This document shows positions 6,419 through 12,893 of a stretch of DNA of 12,893 nt, one piece after another. Each line of letters begins with the position of its first letter. Within the stretch, counting starts at the first letter, position 1. The DNA is from JACCVL01 sp038233135 (lineage in GTDB: Bacteria; Actinomycetota; Actinomycetes; Propionibacteriales; Nocardioidaceae). The stretch lies in contig JBBSMN010000074.1 of assembly GCA_038233135.1 (NCBI GenBank), forward strand, positions 1-12,893, given 5' to 3'. The translations under genes were made by a program, and so were the position numbers. The notes under the pieces were generated by a model. It was not told the origin of the DNA and ran no database searches. It worked only from the letters and a program-made list of their open reading frames with translations.

Positions 6419-6476
6419 AAGAGCACGGCAGACGATGCGAAACGTCGGCTGTCGGCACTCACTTACGTGACGATGA

Positions 6477-6496
6477 GGCGCCCCTTGGTTGGCGCC
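6477..6496 (-). terminator. Weak hairpin after the small leftward gene
   Basis: GGCGCC (6477-6482) and GGCGCC (6491-6496) form a 6-bp stem with an eight-base loop, just beyond the stop of the leftward 56-residue gene. There is no T-run on either strand, so this is only a candidate U-less terminator. Confidence 0.25.
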
Positions 6497-6510
6497 CCCG
6501 GTGCGAACGG

Positions 6511-6681
6511 TCAGACCTTCTCGATGCTCAACGCGCGGACCACGGCGACGCTGAGCGGGTGGGCGTTGTGCGCATCGGACACCAGCGTGTCAACGGAGGT
6601 CTGGGACAGACCCTTCGCAACCTTGGCGGGCAGGGTGATCGACTGGCCGGTTGTGCTGCTGGTGACGGTGGTCTGCTGCAT
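6511..6681 (-). CDS. Small leftward protein at the element's right end (56 aa)
   Basis: ATG 6681 (minus strand) is preceded by a perfect Shine-Dalgarno AGGAGG (plus-strand CCTCCT at 6689-6694) with seven bases between, the best ribosome site in the element. The product starts MQQTTVTSSTTGQSITLP and continues AKVAKGLSQTSVDTLV to a short hydrophobic-charged end (VVRALSIEKV). The N-terminus has a faint likeness to the AbrB/SpoVT swapped-hairpin start (TVTSKGQ-x-TLP-x-x-V), but the rest of that fold is not apparent, so I leave it unassigned. It begins only about 45 bases from the tadA junction and reads away from it, so its promoter must lie at or across the attachment junction. A small regulator or excision-related protein is possible but unproven. 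Confidence 0.55.
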   Translation of the reverse strand: MQQTTVTSSTTGQSITLPAKVAKGLSQTSVDTLVSDAHNAHPLSVAVVRALSIEKV

Positions 6682-6702
6682 GGTGCGGCCTCCTATGGCG
6701 TT

Positions 6703-6715
6703 ATGTGCAACACAT
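6703..6715. other. Small palindrome at the element/tadA junction (attachment-site candidate region)
   Basis: ATGTG (6703-6707), CAA, CACAT (6711-6715) is a perfect 5-bp inverted repeat in an AT-richer patch, about 12 bases before homology to TadA resumes at about 6727. It may be a recombinase or regulator site near the right attachment site. The exact crossover core cannot be set without the other end of the element. Confidence 0.35.
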
Positions 6716-6720
6716 CTGTC

Positions 6721-7257
6721 TACGTGCTGCGGTTCAGCCACCCCGACTGGGTCCCGTTGCAAACCCGACAAGCCGGTCTCGAGGGCACCGGCGAGGTACG
6801 GCTCCGCCACCTCGTCAAGGAGTCCTTGCGCATGCGGCCGAGCCGCATCGTGGTGGGTGAGGTTCGGGCCGAGGAATGCCTCGACCTGCTCCTTGCACTG
6901 AATGCCGGTCTGCCCGGCATGGCCAGCCTGCACGCCAACTCCGCGCGCGAGGCTCTCGTCAAGGCTTGCACCCTTCCGCTGCTTGCCGGTGAAAACATCG
7001 GCTCGCGCTTCGTCGTCCCGACAGTTGCCGCCGCCGTCGACCTCGTCGTTCACCTGTCTCTGGGGTCCGACGGGGTCCGACGGGTGGAGGAGATCGTGGC
7101 AGTGCCCGGCCGGGTCGAGGCCGACGTGATCGAGACCGAGACGGTGTTTGACCGCCAACAGGGTCGGCTGCTGCGCGGCGCCGGTCAGCCTCCGCACGCC
7201 GAGCGTTTTGCGCGGTCCGGCATCGACATCGGCGCCGTCCTCGCCGAGGACTGGTGA
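6721..7257 (+). pseudogene. tadA: tadA (CpaF-type pilus assembly ATPase), 3' fragment only
   Basis: This is the C-terminal half of TadA/CpaF, the cytoplasmic hexameric secretion ATPase that powers Flp pilus assembly. Family sequence starts abruptly at LRFSHPDWVPLQTRQAG (about 6727) and runs without break to the stop. It includes the Walker B region RPSRIVVGEVRAEE, the His box SLHANSAREA, and GENIGSRFVVPTVAAAVDLVVHL. The N-terminal domain, Walker A and most of the Asp-box region are absent. The in-frame codons upstream (MCNTSVYV) do not look like TadA and have no ribosome-binding site; they lead into the element. The fragment therefore cannot hydrolyse ATP. The missing 5' part is expected at the far left end of the element. 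Its stop is one base before the tadB start, so the original operon order is preserved. Confidence 0.88.
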
Positions 7258-7258
7258 C

Positions 7259-8121
7259 ATGGGCGCGCTGGTGGGGCTGCTTCTGGGCTGCGGGCTTGTT
7301 CTGGTCTGGCTGGCGCTGCGCGGTGCGCCGGTTCCGGAGCCACGACGCTCGAAGACTCCTCTCCGCAACTGGCTGGCCGAGCTGTTGCACCGAGCCGGCG
7401 CGGACCAGGTGACTCCTGGCGCACTTCTCGGGCTTTGCGGAGGGCTGGGCCTGTTCGTCGGGGTCATCATGCTCGCGGTCAGCGGCGTCGCTGTCGTTGC
7501 GGTCGTGTTCGCCGGGTTCGCCGCGTACGGGCCGGTCGCGCTGATGCGGGGGCGCGCACGCCGGTCGCTGCGGGAGCGGGCAGAGGTGTGGCCCGACGTG
7601 GTCGACGACCTGGCCTCCGGCGTACGCGCCGGGCTGTCGCTGCCCGAAGCGCTCACCCGGGTCGGTGAGCGCGGGCCTGTCCAGCTACGTGCGGTGTTCA
7701 CGACTTCGGGAACCGCTACCAGCGCACCGGACGCTTCGGAGCCGCCCTCGACGCGCTCAAGGCCGACCTGGCAGACCCGGTCGGTGACCGGGTCGTCGAG
7801 GCGCTTCGAGTCGCCAGAGATGTTGGTGGCGGCGACCTCGGGGCGTTGCTGCGTTCGCTGTCCGGCTTCCTGCGTGCCGACCTGGGCACCCGCTCCGAGC
7901 TCGAGGCGCGCCAGTCCTGGACGGTCAACGCGGCGCGGCTGGCCGTCGCAGCCCCGTGGGCGGTCCTGCTGCTGATGTCGTTCCAGCGCGACGTCGTCGG
8001 TCGCTACGCGAGCCTGACCGGGGCCATCGTCCTGCTGGGAGGGGCCGGCGTCTGCCTGGTTGCCTACCGCTTGATGGTGCGCATCGGCAGGCTGCCCGTC
8101 GAGCAGCGGGTGCTCGCGTGA
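7259..8121 (+). pseudogene. tadB: tadB, Flp pilus inner-membrane platform protein, frameshifted
   Basis: TadB forms the membrane platform of the Tad pilus together with TadC. ATG 7259 begins a frame with an N-terminal membrane segment (ALVGLLLGCGLVLVWLAL) and a second hydrophobic pair near residues 55-100 (LGLFVGVIMLAVSGVAVVAVVF). These are followed by the platform signature WPDVVDDLASGVRAGLSLPEAL. After LRAVF (about 7698) this frame turns into nonsense. Family sequence continues in another frame from about 7699 (HDFGNRYQRTGRFGAALDAL, then LEARQSWTVNAARLAVAAPW) to TGA 8121. One base appears to be missing near 7690-7702; restoring it would give 287 residues, a normal TadB length. It is either a real inactivating mutation or a sequence error. 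The stop overlaps the tadC start (GTGA). Confidence 0.85.
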
Positions 8122-9083
8122 GCGGCGCGGCCGCTGGGGCTCTCCTGGGGTCTGCTGCCGGTGTGGGCCTGCTGCTCGTGCTGGTCGGAGTGCCAGTGCG
8201 CCGATCGGTGGCACTCGACGACCGGGTGCTGCCCTACCTTGCCGGCCTGTCGACCGGCGGTGGTGCGAGTCATCGCCTCCCTGCCCTGCCCACCTCCTGG
8301 ACCGGACCAGCCGGGTGGAGAGGCGCTGCGGTCGTGGCCGTGTTCGGTCCGTCGATCCGTGCCTTGGCCGCGACGCTGGGGCGGGTGGTCGGCGGTGGCT
8401 CCGAGATCCGGCGGCGGCTTTCACGCGCCGGCAGCGCGCTGAGCCTCGACGAGTTCCGCGTCGAGCAGGTCACCTGGGGGCTGCTGGCCGCCGCAGCCAC
8501 CGCCGCGGCTGGACTGCTCGCAGCAGTGCGTGGGCAGGTGGCGCCGGCGTCGCTGCTGCTCGGCGTGCTCGGCGCCTTCGTGGGAGGGGTGGTCGCCCGG
8601 GACCAACGGTTGTCGGGCCAGTTGCGAGATCGGGAGAGCGCGATGGTCGGCCAGTTTCCCGCCGTCGCAGACCTGCTGGCCCTGTCGGTCGCCGCCGGTG
8701 CGGGTCCGGTGACGGCGCTCGAGCGGGTCGCCCGCACGGCGCACGGCGAACTTGCTGAGGAGTTCCGTGACCTGCTCGGTGACATCGCTTCCGGCACCCC
8801 GATCGTGAGTGCGCTCGACACCCTGGCTGGTCGCACCGGTGTTGCCGCCGTGGCGAGGTTCGCCTCGACGCTGGCCGTCGCGGTCGAGCGGGGTACCCCG
8901 CTGGTCGACGTCCTGCACGCGCAGGCTGCTGACGTCCGCGAAGCCGGACGGCGAGAGCTGATGGAGTCCGGCGGCCGCAAAGAGGTTCTGATGATGGTGC
9001 CGGTCGTGTTCCTGGTGCTCCCCGTCACCGTCGCCTTCGCGTTCTTCCCTGGGGTGGTCGGCCTGCAGCTCGTCGCTCCGTGA
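8118..9083 (+). CDS. tadC: TadC, Flp pilus inner-membrane platform protein
   Basis: A 321-residue TadC/T2SSF-domain membrane protein, intact. GTG 8118 is chosen because it overlaps the tadB stop as GTGA and opens directly into a hydrophobic N-terminus (GALLGSAAGVGLLLVLVGV). A central membrane segment lies around residues 115-155 (LLAAAATAAAGLLAAV, LLLGVLGAFVGGVVA). It is followed by the T2SSF-type cytoplasmic helical domain (QFPAVADLLALSVAAGAGPVTALERVA, GTPIVSALDTLAGRTGVAAVARFASTLAVAVERGTPLVDVL). The C-terminal membrane helix is LMMVPVVFLVLPVTVAFAFF. It should pair with TadB as the platform that couples the ATPase to pilin polymerisation. With tadA truncated and tadB frameshifted, it is probably without partners unless those are supplied elsewhere. 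Confidence 0.88.
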   Translation: MSGAAAGALLGSAAGVGLLLVLVGVPVRRSVALDDRVLPYLAGLSTGGGASHRLPALPTSWTGPAGWRGAAVVAVFGPSIRALAATLGRVVGGGSEIRRRLSRAGSALSLDEFRVEQVTWGLLAAAATAAAGLLAAVRGQVAPASLLLGVLGAFVGGVVARDQRLSGQLRDRESAMVGQFPAVADLLALSVAAGAGPVTALERVARTAHGELAEEFRDLLGDIASGTPIVSALDTLAGRTGVAAVARFASTLAVAVERGTPLVDVLHAQAADVREAGRRELMESGGRKEVLMMVPVVFLVLPVTVAFAFFPGVVGLQLVAP

Positions 9084-9127
9084 CCGTCAACCAACCACAT
9101 CTCCACCAACCCGACCGGGAGGTCGAC

Positions 9128-9346
9128 ATGACACCGCCCACGCTCATCGCCAGCACCAAGCGCACCTGCTCCCTGCACGTGTGGCGCACCTGGTTGGCAC
9201 TGCACCAGCGAGACGACCGTGGTGACGTCCCCGGCTGGGTGATGATCACCGTCATGACCGCGGGGCTGGTCGCCATGATCACCGGGGTGGCCAGCGACCA
9301 GCTGCAGAGCATGCTGCAGACCGCGCTGTCCAGCGTCACCAACTGA
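9128..9346 (+). CDS. Atypical short Flp-like pilin (72 aa)
   Basis: ATG 9128 is preceded by GGGAGG (9117-9122) with a five-base gap, a strong ribosome site that favours it over the upstream in-frame GTG 9080, which overlaps the tadC stop. The protein has a hydrophilic leader of about 32 residues, then RGDVPGWVMITVMTAGLVAMITGVA as its single hydrophobic helix and a short polar tail (DQLQSMLQTALSSVTN). Its position between tadC and the TadE-like genes is that of the major Flp pilin in actinobacterial clusters, where DVPGW-V forms are known. The canonical prepilin-peptidase mark (Gly followed by a Glu at +5) is absent: the Gly before DVPGW has Trp at +5. It may be a divergent pilin or a pilus-associated membrane peptide. 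Confidence 0.72.
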   Translation: MTPPTLIASTKRTCSLHVWRTWLALHQRDDRGDVPGWVMITVMTAGLVAMITGVASDQLQSMLQTALSSVTN

Positions 9347-9363
9347 GACCGCCGCGCCGAGTC

Positions 9364-9795
9364 GTGCCCGTGCAACGCTCGGACAGCGGTGCCGCCGTCG
9401 TCGACTTTGTGCTCGTCACCGCTGTCGTGGTGCCGCTGGTGCTCGGCGTCATACAGGTGGGTCTGGTCCTGCACGTGCGCAACACCCTCACTGCTGCGGC
9501 CTCGGAGGGTGCCCGGCTCGCGGCAACCGCAGACCACGGACCGGCCGACGGCGCCGCCCGCACGAGGGAGACGGTTGCCGAGGTGCTGTCGGGCCGCTAC
9601 GCGCAGCAGGTGACCGTAGGCCAGACCGCAGTGGGCGGATCGGCGGGGATCGTGGTCCGGGTGGAGGCGCAGGTGCCGGCACTGGGCCTGTTCGGCCCGT
9701 CTGTCGCCGTCAGCGTCGAGGGCCACGCCATCGAGGAGCCGGACCTCGACGGGCCGGACCTCGACGAGCCGGTCCTGCTGGGGGCACCGCCGTGA
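9364..9795 (+). CDS. TadE-like minor pilin
   Basis: A 143-residue TadE-family pseudopilin (PF07811 type), an accessory subunit of Flp pili. The start is GTG 9364; GTG 9370 is a close alternative, and no good ribosome site distinguishes them. The short basic N-terminus is followed by the family motif, here SGAAVVDFVLVTAVVVPLVL, with Asp14 where TadE usually has Glu. One membrane helix extends to about residue 35, and LHVRNTLTAAASEGARLAA follows, the standard post-helix segment. The C-terminus carries a Leu-Asp-Glu-Pro repeat (EEPDLDGPDLDEPVLL) that looks like a short duplicated tail. Its stop overlaps the next start as GTGA, indicating coupled translation with the second TadE-like gene. Confidence 0.82.
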   Translation: MPVQRSDSGAAVVDFVLVTAVVVPLVLGVIQVGLVLHVRNTLTAAASEGARLAATADHGPADGAARTRETVAEVLSGRYAQQVTVGQTAVGGSAGIVVRVEAQVPALGLFGPSVAVSVEGHAIEEPDLDGPDLDEPVLLGAPP

Positions 9796-10229
9796 GGCGC
9801 CGCTGCGAGGACGGCAGCGCCCTCGTCGAGTTCAGCTGGCTGTGCGTCCTGCTGCTGGTGCCCATGGTCTACCTGCTGCTGGCGGTGATGGACGTGCAGC
9901 GGGCGTCGTACGCCGCGACCGCTGCGAGCCGGGCCGCCGGCCGGGCCTACGTCTTGTCGCCCGATGACGCGACCGCCCGTGCCCGGGCCGAGGCCGCGGC
10001 CCGGGTCGCGCTCACCGACCAGGGCGTCTCGTGGTGGACGGCCGGGCTGTCGGTCTCCTGTACGCCCGACCCCTTGGCCTGTCTGGCACCGGGCTCGCTG
10101 GTCACGGTCGACGTCAGCGTGCAGCAGGCGGTGCCGTTGGCGGGACCGTTCGCGGGCGCGTCGGCCCCATCGATACGGGTGAGCAGCAGCCACTCCGAGC
10201 CGTACGGCACGTTCCGGGAGGTCCGCTGA
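9792..10229 (+). CDS. Second TadE-like minor pilin
   Basis: A 145-residue pseudopilin. GTG 9792 overlaps the preceding stop (GTGA). The N-terminus reads EDGSALVEFSWLCVLLLVPM, with the canonical Gly-Ser-Ala-x-Val-Glu-Phe TadE signature and Glu13 intact, followed by one membrane helix to about residue 33. The extracytoplasmic part has ASRAAGRAYV, then an Ala/Arg-rich helix. Two cysteines (SCTPDPLAC) could form a disulfide outside the membrane. It is distinct in sequence from the first TadE-like protein, and the pair may form the TadE/TadF-type pilin complex. Its stop shares a base with the next start (TGATG). Confidence 0.82.
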   Translation: MRRRCEDGSALVEFSWLCVLLLVPMVYLLLAVMDVQRASYAATAASRAAGRAYVLSPDDATARARAEAAARVALTDQGVSWWTAGLSVSCTPDPLACLAPGSLVTVDVSVQQAVPLAGPFAGASAPSIRVSSSHSEPYGTFREVR

Positions 10230-10666
10230 TGCGAGCGGGCGACCCGCAGCAGGAGTCCGGCACGGTCACCGTGCTTGTCGTGGGGTTCGTGGTCGTGCTG
10301 GCCCTGCTCGTCGCGGCGGTGGTGGACGCGTCGGCTGCCTACCTGCAGCGGCAGGCGATGCACTCCCTCGCCGACGGGGCGGTCCTCGCGGCGGCCGACG
10401 GCGCCCAGGGTGAGCAGGTCTACGCCTCCGGGTTGGGCGAGCAGGCCCCCATCGACCCGGACGCGGCCCGCGCGCACGTGGCCGCCTACCTCGACGCCAC
10501 CGGCGCCGCCGTCGAGCATCCCGGCCTGGTCTGGCAGGTCAGCTCGGACGGGACACAGGTCAGCGTCCGGGTCAGCGCACCGATCGACCTGCCGATCACC
10601 CCCGCCGGCTGGCAGGAGTCGGTCACCGTCTCCGGCGACGCGGCGGCGGTGGTCGACGTCCGGTGA
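10229..10666 (+). CDS. TadG-like pilus-associated protein (short form)
   Basis: A 145-residue protein with the N-terminal TadE/TadG-like domain (PF13400 type). ATG 10229 overlaps the preceding stop. The motif ESGTVTVLVVGFVVVLALLVAAVVD is followed by ASAAYLQRQAMHSLADGAVLAAADGA, the typical membrane anchor plus short helical segment. A compact extracytoplasmic beta-rich region comes last (VWQVSSDGTQVSVRVSAPIDLP). Full TadG proteins have a long von Willebrand-type C-terminal domain; it is missing here, as in many actinobacterial homologues sometimes called helicase/secretion neighbourhood proteins. It is the last gene of the Tad run; prfB follows after 34 bases with its own promoter. Confidence 0.8.
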   Translation: MRAGDPQQESGTVTVLVVGFVVVLALLVAAVVDASAAYLQRQAMHSLADGAVLAAADGAQGEQVYASGLGEQAPIDPDAARAHVAAYLDATGAAVEHPGLVWQVSSDGTQVSVRVSAPIDLPITPAGWQESVTVSGDAAAVVDVR

Positions 10667-10687
10667 GGCCGCCCGCCCGGTCCCGAC

Positions 10688-10701
10688 TACCCTGACCGGC
10701 G
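10688..10701 (+). promoter_or_regulatory. Leaderless-type promoter -10 element of prfB (TACCCT)
   Basis: TACCCT at 10688-10693 matches TANNNT, with seven bases between its last T and the GTG start at 10701. Transcription would start on or one base before the start codon. No Shine-Dalgarno sequence is present, so prfB is probably expressed from a leaderless transcript independent of the Tad genes. Confidence 0.5.
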
Positions 10702-11816
10702 TGGCCGGCCCCGACTTCGACGCACAGCTCAAGCAGCTCGACGCAACCATGCACACCATCGAGCAGGTGCTCGACGTGCCCACGATGCGCGCCGAGATCG
10801 GGTCGCTGCAGGAGCAGGTGTCCGACCCCAACCTGTGGGACGACCAGGCCAACGCCCAGCAGGTGACCGGGCGGTTGTCGGTGCTTCAGGCCGACATCGA
10901 CCGGGTCACCGGGCTGCGTCAGCGGGTCGACGACCTGGCAGTGCTGATGCAGATGGCGCAGGAGGAGGCCGATCCAGACACGGTCGCCGAGGCCGAGAAC
11001 GACCTGCGCCGCATCGCCAAGGCGGTGGAGGCCCTCGAGGTGCGCACCCTGCTGTCGGGGGAGTACGACGGCCGCGACGCGCTGGTGTCGGTGCGTTCCG
11101 GCGCCGGCGGCGTCGACGCCGCTGACTTCGCGGAGATGCTGATGCGCATGTACGTCCGCTGGGCCGAGCGGCACAAGTACGGCGTCGAGGTCTACGACAC
11201 CTCCTACGCCGAGGAGGCGGGCATCAAGTCGGCCACGTTCGCGGTCAAGGCGCCGTACGCGTACGGGACGCTGTCGGTCGAGGCCGGCACCCACCGGCTG
11301 GTGCGGATCTCGCCGTTCGACAACCAGGGCCGGCGGCAGACGTCGTTCGCGGCGATCGAGGTCGTGCCGCTGCTGGAGCAGACCGACGAGGTCGACCTGC
11401 CCGAGGAGGACGTGCGCGTCGACGTCTACCGCTCGTCCGGCCCCGGTGGCCAGTCGGTCAACACCACCGACTCCGCGGTACGGCTCACCCACATCCCGAC
11501 CGGCATCGTCGTCAGCTGCCAGAACGAGAAGAGCCAGCTGCAGAACAAGGCCTCGGCGATGGTGATTCTCAAGGCCAAGCTGCTGGCGCTGAAGCGGGCC
11601 GAGGAGCGGGCCACCCTTGACGAGCTGCGCGGAGACGTCACCGCATCGTGGGGCGAGCAGATGCGGTCGTACGTGCTGCACCCCTACCAGATGGTCAAGG
11701 ACCTGCGCACCGAGTACGAAAGCGGCAACACCCAGGCGGTCTTCGACGGCGAGATCGACGACTTCGTCGAGGCCGGGATCCGTTGGCGCCGCGGCGCCGA
11801 GAAGGTGCAGGCCTGA
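10701..11816 (+). CDS. prfB: Peptide chain release factor 2 (RF2)
   Basis: RF2 reads UGA and UAA stop codons in the ribosomal A site and triggers peptide release. The 371-residue product has the N-terminal helical domain, then the stop-codon recognition motif SPF at residues 204-206 (RISPFDNQGRRQTSFA). The catalytic GGQ motif is at residues 249-251 (SSGPGGQSVNTTDSAVRLTH), and the C-terminal part ends VEAGIRWRRGAEKVQA. GTG 10701 gives the usual actinobacterial length and N-terminus (DFDAQLKQLDATM). There is no in-frame UGA or programmed frameshift site near residue 25, unlike the autoregulated enterobacterial gene, so that control is absent. The gene is intact and is a good host anchor, showing that the right part of the window is core chromosome. 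Confidence 0.97.
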   Translation: MAGPDFDAQLKQLDATMHTIEQVLDVPTMRAEIGSLQEQVSDPNLWDDQANAQQVTGRLSVLQADIDRVTGLRQRVDDLAVLMQMAQEEADPDTVAEAENDLRRIAKAVEALEVRTLLSGEYDGRDALVSVRSGAGGVDAADFAEMLMRMYVRWAERHKYGVEVYDTSYAEEAGIKSATFAVKAPYAYGTLSVEAGTHRLVRISPFDNQGRRQTSFAAIEVVPLLEQTDEVDLPEEDVRVDVYRSSGPGGQSVNTTDSAVRLTHIPTGIVVSCQNEKSQLQNKASAMVILKAKLLALKRAEERATLDELRGDVTASWGEQMRSYVLHPYQMVKDLRTEYESGNTQAVFDGEIDDFVEAGIRWRRGAEKVQA

Positions 11817-11820
11817 GCGC

Positions 11821-12321
11821 GTGTCGGTCCCCGACCCCTTCGGCGACGTCCTGGCCGCCAACCAGCGGTACGCCGAGCACTACGACCTGCGCGGTCTCGA
11901 GGCGCGGGCGGCCAAGGGCCTTGCGGTCCTGACCTGCATGGACTCGCGCATCGACCCGCTCGGACTCCTCGGCCTGGCACCCGGAGACGCCAAGATCTTG
12001 CGCAACGCCGGCGCCCGCGTGACCGACGACGTGCTGCGCACCCTCGTGCTCGCGTCCTACCTGCTGGGTGTCGAGCGGGTGATGGTGGTCGCGCACACTG
12101 ACTGCCGGATGGCGGCCGACGGCGAGCACGAGGTGCACGCAGCCGTCCGCGACGCCGGCGGACCCGACACCCGCAGCCTGTCGTTCCTGACCGCCACCGA
12201 CCAGGACGGTGCGGTGCGCGCCGACGTGCAGCGGGTGCGCTCCTGGCCATACCTCGACACAGTGGTCGTCGGCGGTTTCGTCTACCACCTGGAGACCGGT
12301 CTGCTCCGGCAGGTTTGCTGA
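11821..12321 (+). CDS. Beta-class carbonic anhydrase
   Basis: A 166-residue beta-carbonic anhydrase, a cytoplasmic zinc enzyme interconverting CO2 and bicarbonate. The zinc ligands are visible: C39 in TCMDSRID (with the D41-R43 dyad), and H92 and C95 in VVAHTDCRM. Other family segments are the RNAGARVTDDVLRTL loop and a C-terminal GGFVYHLETGLL strand-helix. The start is GTG 11821, five bases after the prfB stop, without its own clear ribosome-binding site, so it probably depends on translational coupling or read-on from prfB. The length is at the short end, typical of the actinobacterial small (Rv1284-like) clade. The function call is firm; physiological role (bicarbonate supply for carboxylases) is from family knowledge. 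Confidence 0.9.
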   Translation: MSVPDPFGDVLAANQRYAEHYDLRGLEARAAKGLAVLTCMDSRIDPLGLLGLAPGDAKILRNAGARVTDDVLRTLVLASYLLGVERVMVVAHTDCRMAADGEHEVHAAVRDAGGPDTRSLSFLTATDQDGAVRADVQRVRSWPYLDTVVVGGFVYHLETGLLRQVC

Positions 12322-12348
12322 CCACCCCGTCCTAACGAGAGGCATGCC

Positions 12349-12893
12349 ATGACCATCACCCCCGAACGCGAGAAGACCGTCGTCGACGCCGTGCCGAAGG
12401 GTCTGTTCATCGGCGGTGAGTGGCGCGACGCCACCGACGGCCGCACCCATGCCATCGAGGACCCCTCCACCGGCCGGACCCTGACCGACGTGGCCGACGC
12501 CGACGCCGACGACGGAGTTGCGGCCCTGGACGCCGCGGTGGCCGCCCAGCCCGGCTGGGCCGCGACGCCACCGCGCGAACGCGGCGAGATCCTGCGGCGG
12601 GCGTTCGAGCTGATCACCGAACGTGCCGACGACCTGGCGCTGCTGATGACCCTGGAGATGGGTAAGCCGCTCAAGGAGTCGGCCGCCGAGATCGCCTACG
12701 GCTCAGAGTTCTTCCGCTGGTTCTCCGAGGAGGCGGTGCGGGTCTCCGGCCGCTGGTCGACCGCGCCCAACGGCGCCACCCGGTTGCTGACGATGAAACA
12801 GCCCGTCGGTCCGTGCCTGATGATCACGCCGTGGAACTTCCCCCTGGCGATGGGCACCCGCAAGATCTGGCCCGCGGTAGCCGCCGGCTGCAC
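12349..12893 (+). CDS. gabD: Succinate-semialdehyde dehydrogenase, N-terminal part (cut by window edge)
   Basis: An aldehyde dehydrogenase superfamily member of the GabD type, oxidising succinate semialdehyde to succinate with NAD(P)+ in GABA breakdown. ATG 12349 has GAGAGG at 12337-12342 six bases upstream. An ATG at 12344 is out of frame and stops at once. Visible family features are FIGGEWRDA near the N-terminus, EDPSTGRTLTDVADA, the helix LRRAFELITERADDLALLMTLEMGKPLKES with the LEMGKP signature, and TPWNFPLAM. The last is the cofactor-binding segment, with N163 as the oxyanion asparagine. The catalytic cysteine and glutamate lie beyond the right edge. Substrate choice among close ALDH subfamilies is inferred from these N-terminal signatures and is likely but not certain. 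Confidence 0.87.
   Translation, partial: MTITPEREKTVVDAVPKGLFIGGEWRDATDGRTHAIEDPSTGRTLTDVADADADDGVAALDAAVAAQPGWAATPPRERGEILRRAFELITERADDLALLMTLEMGKPLKESAAEIAYGSEFFRWFSEEAVRVSGRWSTAPNGATRLLTMKQPVGPCLMITPWNFPLAMGTRKIWPAVAAGC

Noticed and set aside
6559..7257. A complete protein starting at ATG/GTG 6559 and continuing into TadA
   Set aside because: The first 55 codons are antisense to the SD-led 56-residue gene and its leader, and show no TadA similarity; it is an accidental fusion frame across the junction.
6511..8424. Very long leftward open frame (637 codons) across tadA and tadB
   Set aside because: It is a GC-rich antisense shadow of clear TadA/TadB sequence; only its last 56 codons, with a perfect SD, are kept as a gene.
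10275..10700. Upstream extension of prfB
   Set aside because: This part is a shadow of the TadG-like gene; RF2 family sequence begins at GTG 10701.
1..12893. tRNA genes, CRISPR arrays and insertion sequences
   Set aside because: No cloverleaf with CCA-proximal T-arm, no regularly spaced direct repeats and no transposase-like frame were seen on either strand by eye.

Overview
The window is high-GC DNA with dense GTG/ATG starts, GTGA/ATGA stop-start overlaps and leaderless-type promoters, which points to an actinobacterium. No 16S or other marker fixes the genus. It holds the right-hand part of an integrated, phage-related element (about 1 to 6720) joined to ordinary chromosome (about 6727 to 12893).

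Element: it begins inside a primase-polymerase gene (left-truncated by the window edge), coupled by an ATGA overlap to a P4/D5-type SF3 replicative helicase. Directly after the helicase stop lies a long imperfect inverted repeat carrying four copies of a GTGYAGGGT motif around a central hairpin, a candidate replication origin or control site. Then come small unknown genes: a 125-aa acidic protein, a 54-aa CxxC/CxxH protein, a 107-aa protein and a 291-aa helical protein. A structured non-coding stretch with two strong hairpins precedes a P27-type small terminase and a 57-aa Cys-rich protein. A free-standing cargo-like gene (275 aa) with its own leaderless promoter follows, then two small leftward ORFs at the right end. 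No capsid, portal, tail, lysis or large-terminase gene is present between the terminase small subunit and the right end. This gene set (own replication plus TerS, no structural genes visible) fits a phage satellite (PICI-like island) better than a complete prophage, although the left part of the element, including any integrase, lies outside the window.

Junction: chromosomal homology resumes abruptly at about 6727, in the middle of tadA (the CpaF/TadA pilus ATPase). The surviving piece keeps the Walker B and His-box half and lacks Walker A. The simplest reading is that the element sits inside tadA, with the 5' half beyond the left edge. The adjacent tadB carries a one-base frameshift, so this Tad/Flp pilus locus looks inactivated twice.

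Chromosome: the Tad cluster continues with tadC, an atypical short Flp-like pilin, two TadE-like minor pilins and a TadG-like protein. Next come prfB (release factor 2, leaderless promoter), a beta-carbonic anhydrase and the start of a succinate-semialdehyde dehydrogenase gene (gabD) cut by the right edge.
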